Assembly (NCBI GenBank): GCA_009760855.2
Contig: WPIO01000044.1
Location: forward strand, 1,216,001-1,280,000
DNA from: Cristatella mucedo
Lineage: Eukaryota; Bryozoa; Phylactolaemata; Cristatellidae
Reading direction: 5' to 3'
Length of the DNA stretch: 64,000 bases
Shown: positions 53,864-64,000 of the stretch, one piece after another
Numbering within the stretch: the first letter of the stretch is position 1
Layout: the number at the start of each line of letters is the position of its first letter
Program-made: the position numbers and the translations under genes
Notes under the pieces: model-generated
Told to the model about the DNA's origin: nothing
Seen by the model: only the letters and a program-made list of their open reading frames with translations
The model's database searches: none

Positions 53864-54209
53864 ACGGCTCGCCCAACTTGTTCCTAAGCTTTGCACTTCT
53901 TCTGGTAAAATTATATCCTGTGACGAGACCCGTCGATTTTTCTCTAGGCATGTGCTCCATTTCGCCTCCGTCTGCACCTCCGCCGTAAACACTGATAGAG
54001 CGTTGTTGCAGAGCAATCCTCTTCAAGCCTTCGGGCGTCACCCAAATACCTAAATGGGCCCACCGAGTTGTCCCAATACTGTTACCAATAAGCAGCGGTT
54101 CCACCACGACGCACCGAAGCACCTTAGTGGTTAATATAAACATGGTATACCAGTCGAGCCACCCATTGACCCTCTTACACACACGCTCTCCGGAATTACT
54201 GCTTGACAC
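53864..54209 (-). CDS. Unrecognised open frame (up to 115 aa)
   Basis: I do not recognise it. From about 54130 downward it reads VVVEPLLIGNSIGTTRWAHL, then GIWVTPEGLKRIALQQRS and ISVYGGGADGGEMEHM, and ends NKLGEP-stop. Residue composition is protein-like and glycine-rich without repeats, but there is no known domain, poly(A) signal or partner exon. It may be an exon, a relic or chance. Confidence 0.2.
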
Positions 54210-54389
54210 TGCTCCGATAATTACTGCTTTCTAATGTGTATTGCTCTGCGGTCTTTCACACTAAGAATACAGCACACATCTGGCTGCAAAGGCGGGATCG
54301 AATCTCACTGACTCCAGCTTCCACAAAGATGGCCAAAAAGGGAAAATTGTACAACTTCTCCAGCGACAGGTCCAGGGGCAGAATACTAC

Positions 54390-55405
54390 TGCTGCTGCTA
54401 ATAATAATAACAATAATAATATTATATTTGTATCGCTCCTTCAGAAAACTGAATCACTTTCTAGGCATATGTTAGCAGGCATTATCAAATGATTGATGAT
54501 AACATCCCCAAGCACCAGGCAGTGTATGCAGGTATATACGCACGAAGAAAAAATTGCCAAGACCCACAAAATGCTGTCATAAACAGGTGCGTTTTAAGCT
54601 TCTTTTTAACTTTTGTCATGTCATGGGATGTTGTGACTTGCGTCGGCAGTGAGTTCCAGGCTTTGAAACATAGGACCTAAAAGCACTGTCTCCAATGGAT
54701 TTGAGTTTCGCACGAGGTATATTTTAGCGATTTGATTCAGCGGATGGTACAATGCCTAGCCTGGTGGGCAGTAGTTCTGATAGGTGTGCTGGAGCGAGAG
54801 AATAAAGGGACCTAAAAGTGAGCGACAAAAACTTGAGCTTACTACGCTGCTTGATTGGGAGCCAGTGCAGGTCCGCGAGAACTGTGTGATAATGCAACTG
54901 AGGCGCTCACGACAAACAAGCCTAGCTGCAGAGTTTTGCACCAGCTGCAAGCAACTGATTGCACAACAGACAAGCCAGTAGACCAACAAACAATTGAGTT
55001 GTAGGAGTCGAGACGGGATGTCACAAATGAATGGACCAACTTAGATGTAGTATGTAGTATGCAAGCCTGAATTTTAGCAATGTCCTGTAGCTGAAAGTAA
55101 GCAGACTTGACTGTGGAGCTGACACAGTCGTCTAATAAAAGGTCACTTTGGAATAAGACACAGATTTCGTGCAGATTCAACAGGACATATGCTGACAGAG
55201 CCGATTTTTAGCGTTAGGTTTTACAATTTTAGAATGGCACTTAGTGTGCCCATAACTAGTAAAGTGGTTTTTCCCTTAATAAATTTAAGAAAGTTTGCTG
55301 CCATCCATGTGCAGATGTCATGCAGCAAAGGATTTGAGAGAATTCGACGTGCTGGAGGGTTGGAAGGGATCGAAGCACAGGTTCGACTGAGTGTCATCCG
55401 CATAG
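54390..55405 (-). mobile_element. LINE family 1, 5'-truncated copy
   Basis: On the - strand: FLKFIKGKTTLLVMGTLS, then [40 protein letters not shown] and the 3' UTR, stem-loop and ATT tail near 54400. Frames are broken several times, for example around SYNSIVCWSTGLS. Confidence 0.88.
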
Positions 55406-55564
55406 AGTAATAATAATAATAATAATAATAATGCACTTGATAAAGCGCCCTCAGAGAACTCAATCTCTTTCTAGACGCTTTACATTTGCTGCAAAGGGAA
55501 ACGCGATTGAATGGTAATATAATGCTTGATAAACAACATGAATAACATGGTTAGGGGTGACATG
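55406..55564 (-). mobile_element. LINE family 1, second 3' tail
   Basis: Seven AAT units followed by the antisense 3' end (TGCACTTGATAAAGCGCCCT, AGAACTCAATCTCTTTCTAG). It ends abruptly at GGTGACATG, where R3 begins. It directly abuts the copy at 54390-55405. Confidence 0.88.
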
Positions 55565-55812
55565 TAATGTAATGTATCTCCGTCAGTAACTCCACAAAGT
55601 CATAAAGACCATGTGGGTGTTATGCAGGAGAGTTTTGTATAGCGCACTCACAGCCTAAGCGGCTTTCGGTACGCATTCGGTAGCCAACAGACTTCGTCTC
55701 ACGCAAAAAAGAGAAAGTGGGAAGCATAGCAAAGTTAGGAGAGCAGTTGAGGTAGTGAGTAGCATAGAAGTAGCAGTTCAGGACCGCTGAAAAAGATGTG
55801 CCATAGTCGGCA
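55565..55812 (-). repeat. Dispersed repeat R3, longest copy
   Basis: Begins TAATGTAATGTATCTCCGTC and AGTAACTCCACAAAGTCATA and ends AGATGTGCCATAGTCGGCA. It matches the copy in the HSP60 intron but keeps about 26 bases that one lacks (around AAAGACCATGTGGGTGTTAT). Confidence 0.8.
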
Positions 55813-55814
55813 GT

Positions 55815-56175
55815 TGGAGAGTAGATCCCAAAGCCTGGAACTCCCTCCCGACCTGCGTCAGAACATCCCCTGACCTGACCACATTTAAAAGGAACCTAAA
55901 AACACACCTATTTAGGACAGCATTTAGCGGGTCCCTGTGATTCGTCCTTGATGTGCTTATGCGTGCTGACACTGTGCATGCTGCCACTAACCACATTTGC
56001 ATACTGACCCTGTGCATGTCACCCCTAACCATATTATTCAGTTCGTTTGTTTTTCAAGCATGATTTTACTTACCATTCAATTGCATTTCACTTTATAGCA
56101 AATGTAAAGCGCCTAGAGAGAGATTAAGTTCTCTGAGGGCGCTTTATCAAGTGAATTATTATTATTATAATTATT
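55815..56175 (+). mobile_element. LINE family 1, 3' fragment
   Basis: In sense: AAAGCCTGGAACTCCCTCCC (KAWNSLP), then [19 protein letters not shown], the 3' UTR, stem-loop and an ATT tail. It is in the orientation opposite to its neighbours on both sides. Confidence 0.9.
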
Positions 56176-56179
56176 ATTA

Positions 56180-57005
56180 TGTCGTTGCGTAAGAATTGTG
56201 GAAGCGAGTTCCACAGTCTAGGACCTGCAGAGCTAAAGCTTCTGTCGCCAACTGTCTTTAAGCGGAGGAATGGGACAGCTAATTTATTGTCCACACAGGA
56301 CCTGAGGGCGTGAACAGGCTGAAACTGATGCAGCAGTTCAGCTAGGTATGAAGGAGCCAAGCCGTGGCAGGCCTTGTGGGTCAGCATAAGAATTTTGCTC
56401 TGTATCCTTTGCTCAACCGGCAACCATCCTAGCTCTTCCAGCAAAGGTGACACGTGCTCAAACCGCTGGGACTTGAAGACCAGCCTTGCAGCCATACTCA
56501 TAGTCCGCTGTAGTGGCATTATAGCTTTCTTTGGTAGCCCAGCCAAAAGGGAATTACAATAATCAAGCCGAGACAGAACCAAAGAGCTAGTTACATTTTT
56601 TACAAGCCACTGTGGGAGACAGCTTCTAATCTTGGATAGGGATCGGATGTGATGGCTAGCTGTAGAGGCAGTCTTCTGAATGAAGCTTTTGAAATTGAGG
56701 CAGTTGTCGAACAAGACACCTAGATTACGAGCACGTGGTGAAGGTCGCACAATAGCATCGCCTATTAGAACAGCAAAGCCTTTTAATCCAGCCACACGCT
56801 TAGGGTGTCCTATGAGAAGCAGTTCGGTTTTATCGTCATTTAATTTCAGGAAGTTTTCCGACATCCAGGATCGAATATCGGCAAGGCAAGCATTCAGTTT
56901 CTCAGTTGCTGCAGCAGATTCCGACGGTTTAAATGACAAATACAACTGAGTATCGTCAGCATAGAAGTGATATCCTATTCCATGGGCCTGTACAGGGTGA
57001 GCATG
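56180..57005 (-). mobile_element. LINE family 2, RT C-terminal part in one open frame
   Basis: A single frame of 294 aa (56124-57008) carries the catalytic YHFYADDTQLYLSFKP, then [70 protein letters not shown] and FSSAGPRLWNSLPQFLR. It is clearly different from family 1 in sequence but the same RT type (jockey/CR1/L2-like). The 5' part, including the endonuclease and RT blocks 1-4, is missing. The open frame suggests a younger copy than the family 1 pieces around it. Confidence 0.9.
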
Positions 57006-57690
57006 CAAATGTGGTTAGTGGCAGCATGCACAGTGTCAGCACGCATAAGCACATGAATGACGGATCACACACCTACTAAATGCTGTACTAAATAGGTGTT
57101 TTTAAGTTCTTTTTAAATGTGGTCAGGTCAGGGGATGTTCTGACGCAAGTGGGGAGTGAGTTCGAGGCTTTGGGAGCATACGATCTAAATTCGTGGTCTC
57201 CAAAGGATTTGAGGTTTGTATGATATTAGTGAAAGCCTAGGTTGTGCTTGGCAATCACGTCGGCAAAAGAAGAGTAAAAACCGCGAAATTAACAGGACCA
57301 CGCCCCGAGGTACCCCATATTTCAGAGGTTCCTCGGATGGTCTTTTTCGATTCCCACTAAGAAAGGACCTGGACCATTCCAATACAGTGCCAGTGATGCC
57401 CAGGCGAGATGAGAGGCACTCAAGGACTCGGTGACCAATAGTATCAAAAGCTGCAGAAAGATCGAGCAAAACAAGCAGAGATATTCTACCCAATTCTGCA
57501 TTCCTGAGAAGGTTGTTATGCACCCGAAGCAATACCGACTGCATTAAGTGATTACCTCTAAACCCAGACTGGAACTTACTTTATAGGTTTTGGGGTCTCA
57601 CTGTTCAGTTCTGCCACAACCCAGTATAGTCTTTGATAGGAACCGGAGAAGGGTGCCTGCACGGATGTTGCCCAAGTTCTCATGAATAGC
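57005..57690 (-). mobile_element. LINE family 1, RT fragment
   Basis: On the - strand: [36 protein letters not shown] and PLKYGVPRGVVL. Then it jumps (near 57225) to the C-terminal coding region and 3' UTR, so the middle is deleted. The Gln of the usual GVPQGS block is Arg here. Confidence 0.82.
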
Positions 57691-57699
57691 GTTGCTCTG

Positions 57700-58360
57700 T
57701 AAATTAGTGACCACAACGCTCTTTATAAAGGTGCATTGCATGAATATTGCAGCAGGAGATTAATCTTATTCGCCAATTTTTGCCCCTTTCGCCGGGCTTA
57801 CTTAGCTTTCACTTTATTGGCTGGGACTATACGCGAAAGTGCCGATTGTTATCAGTTGTTCGAGGAACTCTCACACGATGATATTGCCTAAATAGAGTAC
57901 AGTACGTATTTAGCTGTTCCTGCCGCAGTCGGATTTAGGACCGGAGTCTGGCGATCTTGTGCATCAAATCATCGCGATGGCTCGCTTGAGTCTGTCTGGA
58001 AGCGATCCAACAGGCCTGCGCTTGGCATCACACCCAGATCTTGGCATCACACCCGGATCGTAGGGCAGTGTCTTGCAACTTAACGTCGTTAGCTACCCTA
58101 CCCTTATCGGCCTGTGTAACCACAGGCAGTGTGACGTTCGCTGTGGAAACTGTGTATCTGAAGCTGGCTCGTAACCTGAATTTTAGCTTGCAACTCAAAG
58201 CAAAAAATCGGCCGAGAGACAGTTCGTATCTCGGAACACTCTTACTTCGAGACATTCGTAAGCCGAGGTACCACCGTTCCTTGTACAAGCCTCAAATCTT
58301 TTGGAGACCGTGCCTTTAGTTCGTATGCTCCCACAGAGTCATGTTTTGCTTCGAGCTTGC
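57700..58360. other. Intergenic gap between LINEs and NDUFS1
   Basis: No gene seen. A short sense LINE 1 piece is present at 58275-58335 (CAAGCCTCAAATCTTTTGGA and TTAGTTCGTATGCT). Confidence 0.5.
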
Positions 58361-58367
58361 TATGAAT

Positions 58368-58373
58368 TTTAAT
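58368..58373 (-). promoter_or_regulatory. Candidate poly(A) signal of NDUFS1
   Basis: ATTAAA on the - strand about 110 bases after the NDUFS1 stop. It is the closest recognised variant signal. Confidence 0.45.
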
Positions 58374-58483
58374 AGACATGTATAACCATTGTCACGGCAG
58401 GCAAACTAAAGCAAGATACGAGAACCGCATCCATCATTACAATGCACCCTAGCAGCTGGCCACACTCGAGGAGTGTCTGTCAC

Positions 58484-61400
58484 TTAATAGGGGCTCTTTT
58501 CAGACTCCTTCACAGCTTGAACACACTTGGCCATAGTGCGAGATGCTCGACTTATAGAATCCGTCATGTAGAAGTCTTTCAGTGACGTCAAAGATGGTGC
58601 AAACGAAGAGCCATCAAACTGCTTCTTTACTAACTACAACAAATTAAAACAACAAATATTAAAAGTAGTAAGCCTGCCTCCCTAAGCCACACAATCTCGG
58701 GTAATGCCTACCTCATGATTGGTTCTAACGTGGAGAGAAATGAACCGATGTATTTCTACACATTAGCCATGCTTGGCAGGCCACGGGGGGGGGGAGGCAG
58801 CACTTGCCAAATGCAAAAGCAGCACCACCAGCAGAAGCAGGGCCCAAAGCTTTGCACGATGCAAAATGAGTGAACTGCTCCAGCGGGCTGCCAGTCGGTG
58901 CTGTAATCGGCTGCATGACATGCATGCAAGGTATGCCATAACTACAACTGAATCTGCAGGTTAGGTCACACTAGTAGGCTAGGCTAATCGCAGCTAAACT
59001 GTTGGCTAATATGAGCTAACAAGCTGGCTGTGCCAGACTAATAGACACTAGAGTCGCACAGTTGAAATGATCCGGTACAGAAAAGGCCTACCGTGTAAGC
59101 ATATGTACGTTGAAGAATGTGCACACTATACACCTACTAATGTAAAGGGCAACCGGACCAGTCACCTTGCCAGTATCCTTTAAGTGGTCTGGCAATTTAT
59201 GGACTAAGGGTTTATTTTATGGTTAGCCGATCGGCCCATCAGTGCTGCTAGCAGGAGTGTAACAAGGTTGTCTCCGGAAGCATTCCTTCTAACTTCATTC
59301 GACGAATGTAAGTGCAGTCGAGTGCGTTTGTGCATGCAGCACAGGCGACCGGCTCTCCTATGAATATACCCATGCATGCCCTTGTAGCCCTACTGTGATT
59401 TGATGCCCGTGCAAGGCGACTTTGCAGGCCCCCCTTACCATAATCCTACACATGCCTCTTCCTGGTATCGTGGTGGGCTATGCATAGCGCTATCAAGAGC
59501 CTGCCTCAACTTTTGGTCCGGTCCGTTCTATTGCTGCTGCACAACCTACTCTTGAATGATATATAAATATAATTCATTTGTATGGCACCCTGAGAAAACT
59601 TAAACCCTATTTAGGTGCTTCACATATGCCACGAGGCTCGAGCCGACCTAGGTAATCAAATACATTCGCCCTGACCTTCGTTCGAGGCAAGCACCTCAAC
59701 CACTGGGCCAAACCAGGCGGCATTGAGTTTCACATGTGCCAAAAATCCAAGGTCACGGGACAGTCGTTCTTATACTGAAACCCAGAGCTGTAGCCGGAGG
59801 GCCCATAGCTGAGCCTCCCCCACCTCCACCAATCTGCCCGAATGCGACTTCTGGAGGGTATACACTGAATTATGGAGGGTATACACTAATTGCTCCCAGT
59901 TTTACTGTATTTGTGGGGCAAGGCAGAGAGCAATCCTAGCTTCATTCTAGTTGCTTCCTGCACTTGTATGCAGCCACGTGGACAAGCTTGCCTAACTCCC
60001 CTCTAACGTATTCGAAAGCTTCCTAAAACTGATCGATTATATTTAGACGGCACAATAAGCAGTTTGAGGTCCTAATAGAACGCAGTATAGATTAGTCCGA
60101 CTTTTTTCAATTTCATCCTCTTTACTTTGCTTGTGTATGCAGCTACCTCAAAACAATTCTTATTCTCTAACCTTGCTGTGACTGCCACTGGAGTCCTGCA
60201 ACTCCCGGGATTTATTGCAAGTATCTCTAGTCCGTTCCTCATTTTCTGGCTGGGATGATATAATCCCAGTTGAAGCAGTAAAGGGTGGTTTAGCAAATTC
60301 GACAGGATGGCAGCAGCAATCATCAATGGTATGCACAAGTTCATCCCTTTTCCTCCACCGGTTGCTTTTTCATTTTTGGTGCCACGGTGTAGTGCTTCAG
60401 TCATTAATTTTTTTTTATATTGTACTGAGAATACACTGGTAACCGACACCGGAGTCTCCAACCATCATTTTTTTACCTCTCTAGTAACAGTTTCGGTTTT
60501 CCAGTCGAAGCTGGCAACAGAATCAGTTAAACGAAATGCATTTAGCAAAAAGGCTTCTGACAAGCAGCTAAAGAATATGAGCTGGCATAATAACGTCAAT
60601 ACTATGAACAAGGATATATGCCACAATCTTGAACCAAGCGATTGCACACAGTCTCTGACACATATTTGCAGCAGTCACGGTTAAGCAAAATACGGCACAA
60701 AAAACTCTGGCTTGGATCAACTAGCACCCTCTGACAGTCTCTGTCTATTTCTGCATTGCTCTCTCTGTTTGTCTCTCTTGACTGTCCCTTCCTCTTTCTC
60801 AAACTCATTCACCACACCATTCATATGCACCCACCTATTCAATATCATCCAAAGAGGCAGCTGCTCTACTAAGCTTGCATAAGCAGGCAATAAAATAGCA
60901 CTGCAATACCAACCTGTGCCAAATCGGCGGCCTGCTTGAAGTAATTAGCACCTTCCGTGTCACCATAACGAGTCAAATTAGGTGCCACTTGCGTTAGCCG
61001 CATACGGATGTCACCGAGGTTGTTGTATGGAAGTGCAATACCACAAATCTGCAGCAGTTAATATAAATTAGAACATTCGTTGGGATGACAAATGCATGAC
61101 AAAAAAGGCACGGGCACTACCAATGTTATCATGCTGATTGCTAAAATTTGACAAGCAGCCAGCAACCAAGTAGTAACGACAAATGACAAGTGATTTCCGA
61201 TAATGCGCGCAATAGCTTTTGGGTGCCTTCATTCTCTTGCTCTAGCCTCGCCATCTGAAATACTTCCTAATCAGGCTGCCATGGTACCACCCACTCCTGA
61301 CTTAAGTCGTTTAGCCGTCTTAAATCAATCTCAAATATTCGGAAGACATCGCCTTCAGATCATACGCTTTTAAAGCCCGGAACTAACTTACATACTAACA

Positions 61401-64000
61401 TCACGAAATCCACTGACTTGACCACTTTCAACAGAAAGCTAAAACCCACATGCTGTTCAAAGCTTTTGCTCAGTCAATGTAAATTCTTTAGCACACAATA
61501 ATAATAAAATATCTATATAGCACCCCAAGAGAACCAAATCTCTTTCTAGGTACTTAAAAAGACAATAAATTATTCATAAGATGTACAGTTTCAGAGCATT
61601 TGGGCATACATAAGACAATTCATCCGGACCCACCAAATGCCACGAGGAATGGGTAGGTTTGTGTAACTCACTCACTGCTTGCTGGTCAACCGACCTGTGC
61701 AATCAGGAGCTTACAGCTGGTGCAAAACTCTGAACCTATGCTTGTTTGTTGTGAGTGTCGTAGTTGCCACATCTCACCACTTCTCGCTGACCTGCACTGG
61801 CTCCCAGTCAAGCAATACATCGACTTTCTCGACTTGCATCACGACATCTCCTGACTTGATCACATTTAAAAAGAAACTAAACAAGCATCTACTTATCACA
61901 GTATTTAGTGGGTCCCTGTGATTCGACCTTTATGGGTTTATTCGTGCTGACACTGTGCATGCTGCCACTAACCATACTTGCACGCTGATCCTGTGCATGT
62001 CACCCCTAACCATGTTATTATTGTTGTTTATTGAGCATGCTACCACTAACCATTCGATCGTGCTTCCTTTGCAGCAAATGTCAAGTGCCTAGAAAGAGAT
62101 TAAGTTCTCTGAGGGTGCTATATCAAATGCATTATTCTTTTTTATTAGTGTCTAGAAAGAGATTTCGTAGATCTAAGGGTACTATCCTGTTTAATGACGA
62201 TTATTCCTGCACACTCATGAGTCAACAGTAACTGGACTACAGGCTACAGCTAGAGTGTAGCTAAGTGCTGAGCTATGAGCAAGAATGCTGCTCACCTCGG
62301 ACAGCGCGCGGATAATCTTCCAATCATCCCTGGCCATTCCCGGTGGGGACACAGCGGTTCTCGTCTGTTGAGCACGGCCTTCAGTGTTCACATACGTGCT
62401 GTCCTTTTCCGTGTACGCTGCACCAGGGAGGATTACATCTGCCAGAAGTGCTCCAGCATCGCCGTGATGACCTGAAATCGCCAGTTCTACTATGCACAGA
62501 CTGAAGAAGTAAAACAGGTGGCTCGGCACGATGTGAACAGCTTTGGTACTTTAGCACACCACGTTGAATAGCGCTTCCAGCATACTGGCACCTAAGATTA
62601 AGCTGGCGATGCTAAAATGTGCAAGTCCTCAAGAACTGTTAAACACCAATTCCTGTGCAAACTGGAGCTTGCTCTCTGCTTCGCCGACCCCATACCCCCA
62701 AATATCCAAAGCATTTACCTAAACAGATAACCCAGATTCATAACCAAACTAGATCTTCTGTATACTTGCTAATTAGGCTGACATGCAGTACTGGCATCAG
62801 CAGCAACTTATCCACACGGGGAAGAACCTATCAGTCACATCCACAAACCCAAGTTTTAGCAGGTAAGGGTTCTTGAAGCACAGTAGCAAGCTCTTATTAA
62901 TGCTTTTGTAAGCATAAAAACATTTGAACCGACATAACGCCTCCACAGGTAAGGAGTAAACATAATGCAAAACTGCTCACTATACCCCACCGGTGGCACT
63001 GCTGCCCGAACAAGAACGTAAGTGCATGGTATACTAGCCAAAAGACTGACAGTAAATTAAAAAATGCATAAGAACAATCTAGCTTCCCATACACGTGCAA
63101 GAGATCAACCATATCAGGTAATTCCTGCCAGGTGCAACTAATCACGAATACCTGATGGATTTCATTGAATAAAGCCAATAAGTGGCCGGACAGCTTGCAT
63201 CTCAGCCCTTAGTATGACACGGCAGAATTAAGCTGCTTAGGGTTACTTAAGCATGGGCATAGTATCACTCAGCATCTGTGAACTGAAGCACAGGTATACT
63301 TAATTCACATATCTTTAAAACAATCCACATCCACAGACATGTTCCAGCTAGACTGCAGCTCTCAATCGAACCTGGTTGAAAAAAGTCACGTAGTCTACAA
63401 GGAAGTGCTTTGCCAAGATAAAAATAACAACAAGGAATAGTTCAATATATGGAAATCATAAGATTCACTGAGAGGCCCCCTTGTGAAAACAGCAGCCAAC
63501 TTTGGTCGGATTTAAGTCTTAATCCTCCGTTTGTCCAGGCATACGTCGTATCAATTGGCTTTAGTGACTTTCACAAGGTACAGTTGCAGAAAATAATGGC
63601 AACCACATACACTTCTACTAATAACCTAAGTTCATGCTTGGCAGCCAAGCACGAACAAGTCTCTCCAAGCTGAAGATCGTGACAACTGCATCTAACAAAG
63701 TTAGCACAGCAATTCGAAAGAATGCTTCATATACAAATATATAACTCATACATTCAGTGCCCTAAAAGCACATAATCTCTATCGAGGTGCTCCACATGGT
63801 CCAGAGGGCTCAACCCCACGACCTCGATCGTCAAAGGCAAGCACTCCACAAGGCACTATGCATGCAAACATGCAATGCTTGGCTTCCAGCTGTTATTCGA
63901 AAAGGTAACTGAAAAAATGCATTCATTAGCTGACCTTGATAGATCACAAAGCAATCGCTTGGCAAGTCGTCCTTGGCGATTGCTCCGCTGTCGGCGCCGA
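58484..64000 (-). CDS. NDUFS1: NADH dehydrogenase (ubiquinone) Fe-S protein 1, 75-kDa complex I subunit, C-terminal part
   Basis: Exons on the - strand: 63935-64000 (cut by the window edge), 62296-62471, 60914-61048 and 58484-58633, with a TAA stop at 58484-58486. Introns are GT-AG with matching phases (1, 0, 0). About 174 residues are read. They include [98 protein letters not shown] and [20 protein letters not shown], all close to animal NDUFS1. The subunit sits in the matrix arm of complex I. The iron-sulfur cluster motifs belong to the N-terminal half, outside this window. Its introns contain LINE 1 and SINE A copies. Confidence 0.97.
59555..59724 (-). mobile_element. SINE family A
   Basis: On the - strand: GGTTTGGCCCAGTGGTTGAG (A box), the spacer with CAGGGCGAATGTATTTGATT, a B box eroded to CGGCTCGAGCC, and the GGGTGCCATACAAATGAATT end. 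It lies in the last NDUFS1 intron. Confidence 0.78.
61494..61565 (-). mobile_element. LINE family 1 tail fragment
   Basis: AATAATAATAAAATATCTAT, then AGAGAACCAAATCTCTTTCT and AGGTACTT, the antisense stem-loop. It lies in an NDUFS1 intron. A diverged LINE ORF end may precede it at 61290-61460. Confidence 0.7.
61660..62140 (+). mobile_element. LINE family 1, 3' fragment with internal deletion
   Basis: In sense it reads [20 protein letters not shown] out of frame with the true LINE frame, then DLHWLPVKQ, an internal jump (near 61830) to the [10 protein letters not shown] region, the 3' UTR, stem-loop and an ATT-type tail. It lies in the NDUFS1 intron, opposite to the gene. Confidence 0.87.
63755..63855 (-). 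mobile_element. SINE family A, truncated
   Basis: AGTGCCCTAAAAGCACATAA, TCTCTATCGAGGTGCTCCAC, GGGCTCAACCCCACGACCTC and GTCAAAGGCAAGCACTCCAC are the antisense of the SINE A tail, B box and start of the A box. It lies in an NDUFS1 intron. Confidence 0.7.

Overview
The window looks like nuclear DNA of an invertebrate animal. Genes are split by GT-AG introns, the proteins are metazoan in type, and there are abundant LINE and SINE retroposons and simple repeats. I cannot fix the phylum from sequence alone. No CRISPR array, operon, prophage or true tRNA/rRNA gene was seen.

Five conserved protein genes can be rebuilt exon by exon. On the + strand are the 3' part of a tRNA-dihydrouridine synthase 3 gene (DUS3L-like, 443-10601) and a PGAP4-like GPI-GalNAc transferase gene (15416-16802). 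On the - strand are a complete 10-exon mitochondrial HSP60 gene (22671-26688, 571 aa, with a likely non-coding first exon and a heat-shock-element-like site upstream), a complete 8-exon PH-domain gene resembling PLEKHB/evectin (33361-45484, 309 aa), and the 3' part of NDUFS1, the 75-kDa complex I subunit (58484-64000, running off the right edge). They share no pathway beyond two being mitochondrial; the order looks like ordinary animal gene order.

Layout: 1-10.7 kb DUS3L with LINE copies and microsatellites in its introns; 10.7-15.4 kb mostly repeats plus a weak - strand gene candidate (13.27-13.99 kb); 15.4-16.9 kb PGAP4; 17.5-22.6 kb a broken DNA-transposon-like coding relic and other repeats; 22.6-27.3 kb HSP60; 27.3-33.3 kb repeat-rich intergenic; 33.4-45.5 kb PLEKHB-like, whose introns hold a large foldback, a CCAAT cluster and a broken LINE; 45.5-58.4 kb intergenic with a Tc1-type relic, a GC-rich island at 52.4-53.4 kb and nested LINEs; 58.4-64 kb NDUFS1.

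The repeats form a coherent set. LINE family 1 (jockey/CR1/L2-like, YADD motif) ends in a small stem-loop followed by an ATT-rich tail. SINE family A has tRNA-like A and B boxes and ends in nearly the same stem-loop, which suggests it borrows the LINE machinery. LINE family 2, SINE family B, a dispersed repeat here called R3, and hAT-like termini complete the set. I did not find a convincing new biological system. The best leads are the SINE/LINE shared tail, the 160-bp foldback beside a CCAAT cluster, and the PLEKHB-like gene with its long Pro/Gly/Tyr-rich insert.
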